From positions 46,531-110,530 of IMG/VR virus record IMGVR_UViG_3300028597_000009: 64,000 bases of DNA; one strand, written 5' to 3'. This stretch comes from a virus. The notes beneath the pieces are model-generated. The model was given only the letters and a program-made list of their open reading frames with translations. It had not been told where the DNA came from and searched no databases. How positions within the stretch are numbered: the stretch's first letter is position 1; each line of letters starts with the position of its first letter. The translations under genes and the position numbers were made by a program. Shown here in pieces: positions 51,348-58,906 of this stretch.

Positions 51348-52644
51348 TCAGGACCTGCAGTTGGCTGCTGAAATGGCGGCGGTCTCTGTAGTCAAGTCTG
51401 AAGAAATCGTTAGCTTGGCTCGCGACACTGGTCAACTGGACCGTTTCCAGCAACGACTGGACGATTCGAAAGACCGTGTTGCTATGGTCAGGTCTGTGTT
51501 GCGTGATACCGAGCCGCATCAGGTCACTCCTGAGCTCGCTTCGGCCATGGACAATGCACTGGTACGTTCTGAGGTGGACATTCCGCCTGTAGACGGTCTG
51601 GAGCACGTTCAGGGCGCCGAAAGCCTTGGACGCACTCTGATGCCTAGCCAATTCATTTTCACGCGTCTGGTGGGCTGTGAGAACTTCCTGGGGGATTTCA
51701 TCAAGAAGTCCCGTGAAGTAATCCTGCGTTCCAACATCGCGTTCAAGGAAGCTTACATCGTTTTCACTCAGAACCAAGAGTCTCTGACTGAAGCGGTAGA
51801 TGCACTGGAACGTGGTCTGGAAGCGTCGGGTTCCTTCGACAATAAGGAAACTCTGCTGCTGGGTAGCCGTCTGTTCAACCTGTTCAAGATCAACGGTAAG
51901 GTCTCCGAAGACTGGACTGGTGACGTGAGCAAGCTGAGCCGCACCATCGCCGCGTTGTCGGGTAACTACTACCTGAACAGCAAGAACGCCATGAACGCAA
52001 CCATGAGCTACTTCGGTGGGTTCGCTGGTAACACTCAGGAAGAAGCATTGTCTCGCTTCCTGCTGCTGCCTGTGTCGATCCCTTCGGAACGCTTCAAGGA
52101 ATGCACCTACCCTAACAAGGAACACACCACTGCGCGCATCACCGCCCGTCAGTCTGTGGAACTCATGGGCGGCGCTTACTTCATCGATGCCCGTCAGACC
52201 AAGCCTGCGTATAAGGCTGATACGACGGATGACGTGGATAACTATCTGCGTCTGTATCTGGAAGAAGAATACACCGGCTTCCAGAACAGCTCCGAAATCA
52301 TCTTCCCTAAACTGGGCAATGAAGTGAAGAGTCTGTCGTCCGGTCAGTGCAAAGCGATCGGCAAGCACCTGCATGAGCTGTTGAAAGAATGGCGCAAGGC
52401 CTTCGACAACGGCGACAAGTACAAGTTGGCTGACAGTGACTACAACGATATCACCAAAGGTATCTACGAGTCAGAGATGTCCGACGAGTTGAAGGATCAA
52501 GTGCTTACAGCGTTCTCTGCTGTTGTGCGCAAGAACCAGATGGAACTGTTGACACTTCGTGCTTCGGTTACCAACTACCTCACGCTGATCATCAATGGGT
52601 TGATCGAACTGAGCAACCTGTCGGTCAAGGCAAACACCCAGTAA
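51334..52644 (+). CDS. Inner-body-type protein with possible protease site (436 aa)
   Basis: Helical head with 'EMAAVSVVKSEEIVSLARDTGQ', then HVQGAE (Glu96) followed by SLGRTLMPSQ and RLVGCE-NFLGDFIKKSRE, two G-x-E sites of the type cut by phiKZ-like prohead proteases. A long helical C-terminal region follows. A strong AGGAGG precedes the ATG. Position within the cluster fits an inner-body or head protein; the match to the consensus layout is weaker than in its neighbours. Confidence 0.55.
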   Translation: MGQINQDLQLAAEMAAVSVVKSEEIVSLARDTGQLDRFQQRLDDSKDRVAMVRSVLRDTEPHQVTPELASAMDNALVRSEVDIPPVDGLEHVQGAESLGRTLMPSQFIFTRLVGCENFLGDFIKKSREVILRSNIAFKEAYIVFTQNQESLTEAVDALERGLEASGSFDNKETLLLGSRLFNLFKINGKVSEDWTGDVSKLSRTIAALSGNYYLNSKNAMNATMSYFGGFAGNTQEEALSRFLLLPVSIPSERFKECTYPNKEHTTARITARQSVELMGGAYFIDARQTKPAYKADTTDDVDNYLRLYLEEEYTGFQNSSEIIFPKLGNEVKSLSSGQCKAIGKHLHELLKEWRKAFDNGDKYKLADSDYNDITKGIYESEMSDELKDQVLTAFSAVVRKNQMELLTLRASVTNYLTLIINGLIELSNLSVKANTQ

Positions 52645-52659
52645 GGGTCGGGGGTCAGG

Positions 52660-53685
52660 ATGAGTAGCACGAAACGTCTGTATCGTGAAGGGCTGGAGTC
52701 ACACACAGTCCTGCGTGAAGATCAGCGTGAAGTCGAAATCCTGGGCAAGCTGCTACTGGAGGCCCCACACCGGCTAACAGTAGCAGTGGCTGGTAACGAG
52801 GACTTTAAAGAGACCTTGGTTACTGGCATGAAGGATTTGGGATCCGGTCTGTTCTCTGTGAGCAAATGGGTTGGCGGTACTACTGTCAGTTTGTTTGGTA
52901 AGGCACTGGGCGCTGCTGGTAATGGGCTCTACAAGGCTTTCAGCGAGAACGACGTACTGATCAAGAAGCTGTTACAGAACTTTAGCAAGGTAGAGGATCA
53001 CGAGCTTAACCTCTCGAAAGAAACCATTGCCTTGTTGACGTCTGAAGGGGACATAGAGCGTATCGGGCATGATATGGATCTATTGCTGCGTGCGTTGGAT
53101 ATCCTGGATCAACACAGCAAGGGCTTGTTGAGCTTCCTGGATAAGCAGTTGATCGTAGCACGCAAGTTGAAAGGTGTTAGCACAGCTGAAGGCATCTTCG
53201 CCGTGGTAGAGGAGTTCCAAGGGCTGAAGTACCCAATGTTTAATCTGCCCCACTCCAAAGGTGATACCCATAGCTCAGACGTACTGCCAGGTGGCAAGAC
53301 GTGGGAGTTCGTGTACAACGAAGGTAAGTCACCTAAATATCTTATAGGCGGAGACGCACCTGCAGAGGCAGGATCTGGTGTCACCTTCTCGCGCTCCGAA
53401 GTCAGCTCATTGCTGAACAAGCTCGATAAGGTTAACTCTATGCACAAACGCTTGAAGACGTCGTACGACAGTTACCTGTCTTTTATCAAGTCGTGGTCAG
53501 AAATGGTCAAGGCTGTCGACACTAACCTTAGTAAGTTGGATAAGGTTAGCTCAAGCGCAATGGCTGAGGGTGAAAAGATCCTGGCTGGAGAACCGAACGC
53601 TCTGGCATTTTATAGCGGATTCACTCCACGAGTGGTTAGCTACACTGACAGGTACATTCATGGTGTGCTTGGTGTTTTCGCCTAA
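52660..53685 (+). CDS. Inner-body-type virion protein with protease motif (341 aa)
   Basis: A 46-residue head is followed by VAGNE (Glu47) then DFKETLVTGMKDLGSGLFSV, an amphipathic helix, and a Gly-rich KWVGGTTVSLFGKALG stretch. The rest is long charged helices with an AEAGSG linker. The start 'AGGATG' spacing is tight, 16 nt after the previous stop. Codon bias is weaker than in its neighbours. The mature start would be Asp48. Confidence 0.6.
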   Translation: MSSTKRLYREGLESHTVLREDQREVEILGKLLLEAPHRLTVAVAGNEDFKETLVTGMKDLGSGLFSVSKWVGGTTVSLFGKALGAAGNGLYKAFSENDVLIKKLLQNFSKVEDHELNLSKETIALLTSEGDIERIGHDMDLLLRALDILDQHSKGLLSFLDKQLIVARKLKGVSTAEGIFAVVEEFQGLKYPMFNLPHSKGDTHSSDVLPGGKTWEFVYNEGKSPKYLIGGDAPAEAGSGVTFSRSEVSSLLNKLDKVNSMHKRLKTSYDSYLSFIKSWSEMVKAVDTNLSKLDKVSSSAMAEGEKILAGEPNALAFYSGFTPRVVSYTDRYIHGVLGVFA

Positions 53686-53687
53686 AC

Positions 53688-53724
53688 TGTTTAATTAAAC
53701 ACTCAATTTTCCTTCGTTAACGAA
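53688..53724. promoter_or_regulatory. Two adjacent perfect palindromes in a gene gap
   Basis: TGTTTAATTAAACA (53688-53701) and TTCGTTAACGAA (53713-53724) fill the short AT-rich gap before an extremely codon-biased gene. They could be protein-binding sites, a weak transcript end or a promoter region. Confidence 0.35.
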
Positions 53725-53737
53725 AAAGGATGTAAAG

Positions 53738-54997
53738 ATGAATCTTCTCGATATGTACGCTGGTGTTGAAGACCTGGAACTGGGCGCTGGTGCTGCCGAC
53801 GTGGTTGAAGCTGTTGAAGAAGCAGTGAAGACCGAAGTGGCCGAAGTTGCCGTCGTCATCGAAGAGCAGTCCAACCAGATCGAACAACTGGTTGAGCAAG
53901 TCACCGACCTCGAAGAAGCCGTTGAAGAAGCGGTCGAAGTTGTTGACGGCCTGGAATCCCTGCTGGGCTCCGGCAACTTCAACAGCGTTGCGTTCTCGCA
54001 GCTCTACAACCGCGGCGTGAAGCTGGCGAACAAACTGGGCGGCAACATCCAGGGCGATCGCATGGGTGCTGAATCCATCTCCGACGCAGCCACTGCTCAG
54101 CTGATGGCGCGCACCGGCATGGAGTCCATCATGGACACCATCAAAGAATACGGTCGCAAAGCGATCGAATTCATCAAGCACATCTTCAACACCGTGATCA
54201 ACTTCTTCGTGTCGATCTTCAACCAGGCCGATGGCGTGGTACGTCGCACCGAGCAGCTGCGCAAGCGTCTGAACGACGGCGCCAAGATCAAGGAACAAGT
54301 CAAGCTGGGCGGCTGGAACGTCTACTTCGACTACGCCAAGAACGGCCTGAGCGGTTCGAGCAAAGCCAAGCCATGGGACGCTACCCAAGACGCCGTTGCT
54401 GCACTGGCTACCCTGGGCAACAACGTTTCGGGCATCACCCTGGAAGGCTTCAAGTCGGCTTACGCCAGCGTGATCTCGGCCATCAAGTCCGACGCCAAAG
54501 CTGCCGGCAAGTACAACGAGAAGAAGTCGGGCAACACTGACGTCCTCATCTCGATCGACGCTGGTATCCGCGTTCAGGCGTCCTTCGCCGACAACGAGAT
54601 CAAAGATCTGGGCGACGCAGCTACCCACGCTCGCAGCCTGAAGATCGTGATCATGAAAGACCCAGAAGCCAAGAAATTGTCTTCCGGCGAAACCAAGGCC
54701 AAGCTGGACAAGTCGGCTCTGCTGGGCATCCTGGACCACAACAAAGCAGCTGCCAACGGCACCCGCGGCGACAAAGTGGCCAAGAAGTTCACCAACGCAG
54801 AGCGTGACCGCGTTGTTGGCAGCCTGAACGCCATCAAGGCTTCGGACAGCGACAAGACTGCCGAGATCAACAAGCAAGTGACCCTGGTTAAAGCGATCTT
54901 CGCTTCGGCTGCTTCGGTTACTCAAGCGGTCTCCAAGCACACCATGTCGACTCTGAAAGCCAGCTGCGACGGCGTTGCTGCTCACCTGTCGTTCTAA
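53738..54997 (+). CDS. Inner-body-type virion protein with protease motifs (419 aa)
   Basis: Very strong C-ending codon bias. The head is Glu/Val-rich (an acidic coiled coil, ~15-75). Two G-x-E sites follow: MGAE (Glu112) and TGME (Glu129); the latter precedes SIMDTIKEYGRKAIEFIKHI, the same amphipathic helix type as in its relatives. The rest is Lys/Ala-rich helical. It may be a major inner-body protein judging by codon use. AAGGA lies 10 nt before the ATG. Followed by a CGGCCG palindrome and a terminator. Confidence 0.7.
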   Translation: MNLLDMYAGVEDLELGAGAADVVEAVEEAVKTEVAEVAVVIEEQSNQIEQLVEQVTDLEEAVEEAVEVVDGLESLLGSGNFNSVAFSQLYNRGVKLANKLGGNIQGDRMGAESISDAATAQLMARTGMESIMDTIKEYGRKAIEFIKHIFNTVINFFVSIFNQADGVVRRTEQLRKRLNDGAKIKEQVKLGGWNVYFDYAKNGLSGSSKAKPWDATQDAVAALATLGNNVSGITLEGFKSAYASVISAIKSDAKAAGKYNEKKSGNTDVLISIDAGIRVQASFADNEIKDLGDAATHARSLKIVIMKDPEAKKLSSGETKAKLDKSALLGILDHNKAAANGTRGDKVAKKFTNAERDRVVGSLNAIKASDSDKTAEINKQVTLVKAIFASAASVTQAVSKHTMSTLKASCDGVAAHLSF

Positions 54998-55030
54998 TCC
55001 GGCCGGTGCTGCTGTAAAGACGTAAAGTAA

Positions 55031-55085
55031 CTACTATCGGGGAGCAATCCCCGATAGTAGTCTTTATGGCTGCAATTTGTTTTTT
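55031..55085 (+). terminator. Strong terminator after the most biased inner-body gene
   Basis: CTACTATCGGGG/CCCCGATAGTAG forms a perfect 12-bp stem with an AGCAAT loop, then TTTATGGCTGC and TTTTTT (55080-55085). The 3' side carries TTATGGCTGC at 55064-55073. Confidence 0.85.
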
Positions 55086-55106
55086 CGAAGGATGCTATAG
55101 GTTCAG

Positions 55107-55120
55107 CCTATATTTATAAC
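55107..55120 (+). promoter_or_regulatory. Weak promoter-like motif
   Basis: CCTATATTTATAAC is partly like the early-type motif and lies 16 nt before the ATG at 55137. It diverges in the second half, so I treat it as doubtful. Confidence 0.3.
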
Positions 55121-55136
55121 CCAAAGGTATTCTCAC

Positions 55137-56192
55137 ATGACTACGTCGGTACTTGCTCGTCGTTTTGTTAATACCCCTACAGTGATGGAGCTTTACGAGA
55201 GCGAAGCCGGTGGGGATCAATTGCCAGTTGCAGAGAAGGTCGAAGACAAACTGTCTGATGAATACGACCAAGTTGATGGTAGCGAAGGTTACTACCGTTA
55301 TACCTTGCAACACCTGCCACGTGCTCACGCCGATCTGGACGGTGTTGTTGGTAACGAAGGTTTGATCCAATGGGTCAAAGACACCGTGGGTACTCTTATC
55401 CAAGCGGTGAAGAACTTCTTCAAGTGGTTGTTCAGCTTCTTTACCAGCAAGAGCAAGATCGCTGAGACGAAGATGAAGAAGCTGGAAGCCGCTCTGGACA
55501 AGAACGGTGTTAAGGGAGGCTACCATGCTTACCCTCCGGTTTACATCAGCCTGTGGGCCAGTAAGGCCAAGGTACCCGATCATCTGGACTGGATGGCCAA
55601 GTCGCTCGATACACTTGAAGCAGCCATCGTTAAAGGCCAGGAATACGTCAAGGCTATCGAGTGGTTCTCTAATGACACTAAGCAGACTGTTCTGGCTCAC
55701 GGTCAGCTCAGCAAAGCTTGGGAGCACTACCAAGACGGTGAGAAGCAGTTCCACGGCAAGCTGGAGAAGATCTTCGGTAAGGAGAACTCCCTGTTCATCG
55801 GCGGTACTCACGTTACCGTTATGGCCGGTGGCAAAGTTCAGATCGATCCGGATCCTGAATTGCTCGAAGCAGATAAGGAAGGGAAGTGGACCACCAACGA
55901 TACCACGGTCCGTACCCTGTTCAAGAAACTCGATCGCTGCAACACCGCGTTCGACAAGTTGCTGACAGACATTACCAAACTGGAGTCTGAGTTCATCAAG
56001 ACTCTGGAGAAGACTGTTACTGCCGCCAATGAAATGGAACAACTGGATCTGCTGAATGCGGACAAGGTTGTCTCCGGGGTTAAGAAACAAGTCTCTCAAG
56101 CGATGGCCAGTATCAAGGTATTGGAAACGCTGTTCCTTAAGGTCATCAGCGCTGGCATTACCGTAGTGACCGCCACTGTTAACCAAGGGTAA
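55137..56192 (+). CDS. Inner-body-type virion protein with protease motif (351 aa)
   Basis: An acidic head of 73 residues ends with VVGNE (Glu74), then GLIQWVKDTVGTLIQAVKNF, an amphipathic helix with FFKWLFSFF, followed by long charged helices. G-x-E fits the phiKZ prohead protease consensus. Moderate codon bias. The ribosome site is weak (AAAGG about 11 nt upstream). It starts an operon of four genes after a terminator. Confidence 0.65.
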   Translation: MTTSVLARRFVNTPTVMELYESEAGGDQLPVAEKVEDKLSDEYDQVDGSEGYYRYTLQHLPRAHADLDGVVGNEGLIQWVKDTVGTLIQAVKNFFKWLFSFFTSKSKIAETKMKKLEAALDKNGVKGGYHAYPPVYISLWASKAKVPDHLDWMAKSLDTLEAAIVKGQEYVKAIEWFSNDTKQTVLAHGQLSKAWEHYQDGEKQFHGKLEKIFGKENSLFIGGTHVTVMAGGKVQIDPDPELLEADKEGKWTTNDTTVRTLFKKLDRCNTAFDKLLTDITKLESEFIKTLEKTVTAANEMEQLDLLNADKVVSGVKKQVSQAMASIKVLETLFLKVISAGITVVTATVNQG

Positions 56193-56197
56193 CCACC

Positions 56198-56683
56198 ATG
56201 CGTCTTAATTGCTTGAATCGCACCATCATTGTCGGGGGCAGTCTTGAACGTCTGCGCATTACCGACCTGAATCCACGTTTCGGTTTGGCTCTCGAACTGG
56301 ATGCCAATACGTTCAAGTATTCGGTACTGGGCAACGAGGGCACCAAGGGTGTCATTATCGATAAGGTTAGCTTGAATGACCTGTTCGACGGTATCCCTCA
56401 GGACATCACCGGTATCAACTTTGATTTTGTAACGGGGTCTGTGGCTCCGGGGTTTGATATCGACCTTGCTGTAGAAGAGCCGATCATCGACGACGTCCCT
56501 CTTGAAGAACCGGGGACACACGACGATGCGCTGTCTGTGCACTTCTGCAACTGGAAACGGTTGGTGGGGTTGAATGACCTGAGTCGCGCTGAAGTCGACT
56601 TGGGAACCGCGGATGACTACCTGTATGTAGAAGCCCGCAAGTCTACTATCTATCGCGGCTCAGTTGCGATCAAGATCAAGTAA
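56198..56683 (+). CDS. Unknown beta-rich protein (161 aa)
   Basis: Starts MRLNCLNRTIIVGGSLERL. Beta-rich, with hydrophobic strand pairs and a DLFDGIPQDITGINFD block that loosely resembles a block in the 58137 gene (DLLKGRVIDITATQG). An acidic loop (AVEEPIIDDVPLEEP) sits centrally. Gap of 5 nt to the preceding gene. Possibly a small virion or assembly protein. Function unknown. Confidence 0.55.
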   Translation: MRLNCLNRTIIVGGSLERLRITDLNPRFGLALELDANTFKYSVLGNEGTKGVIIDKVSLNDLFDGIPQDITGINFDFVTGSVAPGFDIDLAVEEPIIDDVPLEEPGTHDDALSVHFCNWKRLVGLNDLSRAEVDLGTADDYLYVEARKSTIYRGSVAIKIK

Positions 56684-56694
56684 GGAGTATCGCG

Positions 56695-58131
56695 ATGAGC
56701 CTTTATTTTGAATTAGGGTTAATCGGTATCTTGCTGTCGGGTAAAGAGAAAGCCCTGACAGAAGAAAGCAACCCGGTGATGGTCAATACCCTGCGTTCCC
56801 TGGGTTACGGTTACGTTGTAGACGGCGGTGGTGATATCGCTGCTGTTAAAGAGCGTCTCTACGCTATCACTGCCGCGCTGGAAAGTCGACTGGCTTACTA
56901 CGATTCGTCGGAGATGCTGGTTAACACTCCACTGAATCAGTACCTCGGTGAATTGCTGGCTAATGCAGCCAACGGTTCTTTCGATCCTTCCAAGAACGTC
57001 GCTATGATGATCTGTGCGCTGGGTAACAAGACCAGCGAAGGCATGAGTGGCGGTGCGGTTGAAGAATGGCTGGAGCACGCTTACAAACGCATCCAGTACT
57101 TCGTTGAAGTGTATGAAGGCCACGAGCCTGCACTGATCGAAGGTTTCAGCGTAAACATTCGTCAACTGGAATACGCCGACAAGATCCTCCAGCTGTTGGA
57201 CGTGTTCGTTACCACTCGACTCGGCATGCTGGCTGGTGTGGAAGAGTTCTCTCCTGCGTCGGTAGAAGACCGTACTGAAACAGATGATCCCGATTTCGAG
57301 ATCGCTGAACAGTGCGCCCAGTCTGATGACTGTGGTTGTGGCTGCAAGCTGGATCACGCGTTGACTCTGCTGCAAGGTATGGAAGACTTGCTCAATGGTC
57401 GCGTTACCTACGAAGCCCATTATGCACACGGCGTGGCTATGGCCAACAACGTGCGTCCCTTCGACGCTGTAACAGGCACTGAAGGTGCAGTCCTTGACGC
57501 ACTCAAGGATCTGGGTGAAAAGGCCTGGGAAGCGATCAAGGAGTCTTTCAGCGCTATCAAAGAACTCATCAGTCCTGAAGAGGATAAAGAGAAGGGTTCT
57601 GACGCGAAGAACAAGGCCGACAACAACAAGAAGTCGTTGCAGGCTATGGAAGACAAGTCGGCACAGATCAATGATGCGGCGAAGGCTGGTATCTTGGCTC
57701 TGTGTGACAAGGCCGACCCAAGCGGCGAGATGAAGAAAGCCATCAGCGGCCTGAACACTGCTGGTGACGGCCCTCGTACCCTTGATGCTCTGTTGGGTGT
57801 TCTCAACAAAGAGATCAGTAGCGGTAGTGCTTTGCAGGAAGCGTTCAAGAAAGGCGAGAAAGCTCTTGCTGATCTGAAGTCGGCGAACGGCAAGGTCTCC
57901 GGTGCAGACGAAAAGAACAAGGATGTCGTGGCCGCCACCAAGGCGCAGGTCAACGACAAAATTGCTCAGGCTAAAGAAGCGCTGAAGACTGCCCGTAAAG
58001 AAGTGGGCGATCACAACAAGCGTGTCAATGCCATCGTCAAGGCCATCAGCGGTATCAACGAGAAGATCTTCTCCAAGAAGAGCTATCCTGCCGATAAGAA
58101 ACCGAAAGAAGCTGCTGCAGCTAAGGAGTAA
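56695..58131 (+). CDS. Inner-body-type virion protein with late protease motif (478 aa)
   Basis: A 260-residue N-terminal part with a Cys cluster (C-A-Q-S-D-D-C-G-C-G-C, near 206-216) is followed by VTGTE (Glu263), then GAVLDALKDLGEKAWEAIKE (an amphipathic helix) and Lys/Ala-rich helices. This is the family layout but with a much longer head, so cleavage would release a large N-terminal fragment. Strong codon bias. AAGGAG precedes the ATG. Confidence 0.65.
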   Translation: MSLYFELGLIGILLSGKEKALTEESNPVMVNTLRSLGYGYVVDGGGDIAAVKERLYAITAALESRLAYYDSSEMLVNTPLNQYLGELLANAANGSFDPSKNVAMMICALGNKTSEGMSGGAVEEWLEHAYKRIQYFVEVYEGHEPALIEGFSVNIRQLEYADKILQLLDVFVTTRLGMLAGVEEFSPASVEDRTETDDPDFEIAEQCAQSDDCGCGCKLDHALTLLQGMEDLLNGRVTYEAHYAHGVAMANNVRPFDAVTGTEGAVLDALKDLGEKAWEAIKESFSAIKELISPEEDKEKGSDAKNKADNNKKSLQAMEDKSAQINDAAKAGILALCDKADPSGEMKKAISGLNTAGDGPRTLDALLGVLNKEISSGSALQEAFKKGEKALADLKSANGKVSGADEKNKDVVAATKAQVNDKIAQAKEALKTARKEVGDHNKRVNAIVKAISGINEKIFSKKSYPADKKPKEAAAAKE

Positions 58132-58136
58132 GGGCA

Positions 58137-58838
58137 ATGGGTTTGGAAAAAGTTCATCCACAAGTGCTTACCCGGGTTAAGGATCAACTGCCCGAGGGCT
58201 ACACCTTGGTGGATGCAGTAGCCACTTCGGAATCGGTAGCGGTCTTCACAGTAGAGAAGGACGGTGTCTTGGGCAAAGCAACAATGCCTAAGGTCAACCT
58301 GCTGGACCTGCTGAAAGGCCGGGTTATTGACATCACCGCTACTCAGGGTGAGTCACTGGACAAGGTTGTGTTGGAACTCGCTGACAAATACCGGATTCAT
58401 TTGGTGTCTGGCACCGACTACGATGTGGGTAACCAAGTCGTGGACTTCCAAGGCGGTTGCTCTTATCAGGTCTCTGTCCCGACACTTGCTTCTAGCGTCA
58501 GTGTGATGGGTGCGTTGATCTTCGTCGTTCGTGATGAAGTTCAGCCTTGCTCTGCGCTTGAGCATACGTCGTTCGATGTAGAAGGCGCTCGCGTTCGTTT
58601 GGCACTGGCTGGCAAGATCTTCAAGGTCGAAGCACCAGAAGTGGCCGAAGACGGTCTGTCGATGACGCTCTGTGAAGACGCAGCTGCATTCATTGGTGGG
58701 CTTGGTTTCGACTACAAGCCAACGGTTGAAGACTTCTTCGATGCCAAGGTGCAGGTTATCACCAAAGACACGGTCAGCGACTTGGCCATTGTCCAGTTGC
58801 CTTCTGGCTTGATTGTACCCGTTCGTTTCGCTGTTTAA
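58137..58838 (+). CDS. Unknown beta-rich protein (233 aa)
   Basis: Follows the inner-body gene by 5 nt with an AAGG-type site. Beta-rich throughout (alternating Val/hydrophobic residues) with a KVNLLDLLKGRVIDITATQG block near residue 53 that resembles a block in the 56198 gene. Compact and acidic; no cysteine pairs. Likely a small virion or assembly protein. Its transcript ends at the following terminator. Confidence 0.6.
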   Translation: MGLEKVHPQVLTRVKDQLPEGYTLVDAVATSESVAVFTVEKDGVLGKATMPKVNLLDLLKGRVIDITATQGESLDKVVLELADKYRIHLVSGTDYDVGNQVVDFQGGCSYQVSVPTLASSVSVMGALIFVVRDEVQPCSALEHTSFDVEGARVRLALAGKIFKVEAPEVAEDGLSMTLCEDAAAFIGGLGFDYKPTVEDFFDAKVQVITKDTVSDLAIVQLPSGLIVPVRFAV

Positions 58839-58844
58839 TCCACA

Positions 58845-58890
58845 GTTGGTAATGGGGGTTCTGCCCCCATTGCTGACTTCACTATTTTTC
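58845..58890 (+). terminator. Terminator after the inner-body operon
   Basis: GTTGGTAATGGGGG pairs with CCCCCATTGCTGAC with G-U pairs, loop TTCTG, followed by ACTATTTTTC. Confidence 0.75.
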
Positions 58891-58906
58891 TTGTGGGTTT
58901 ACGCTC

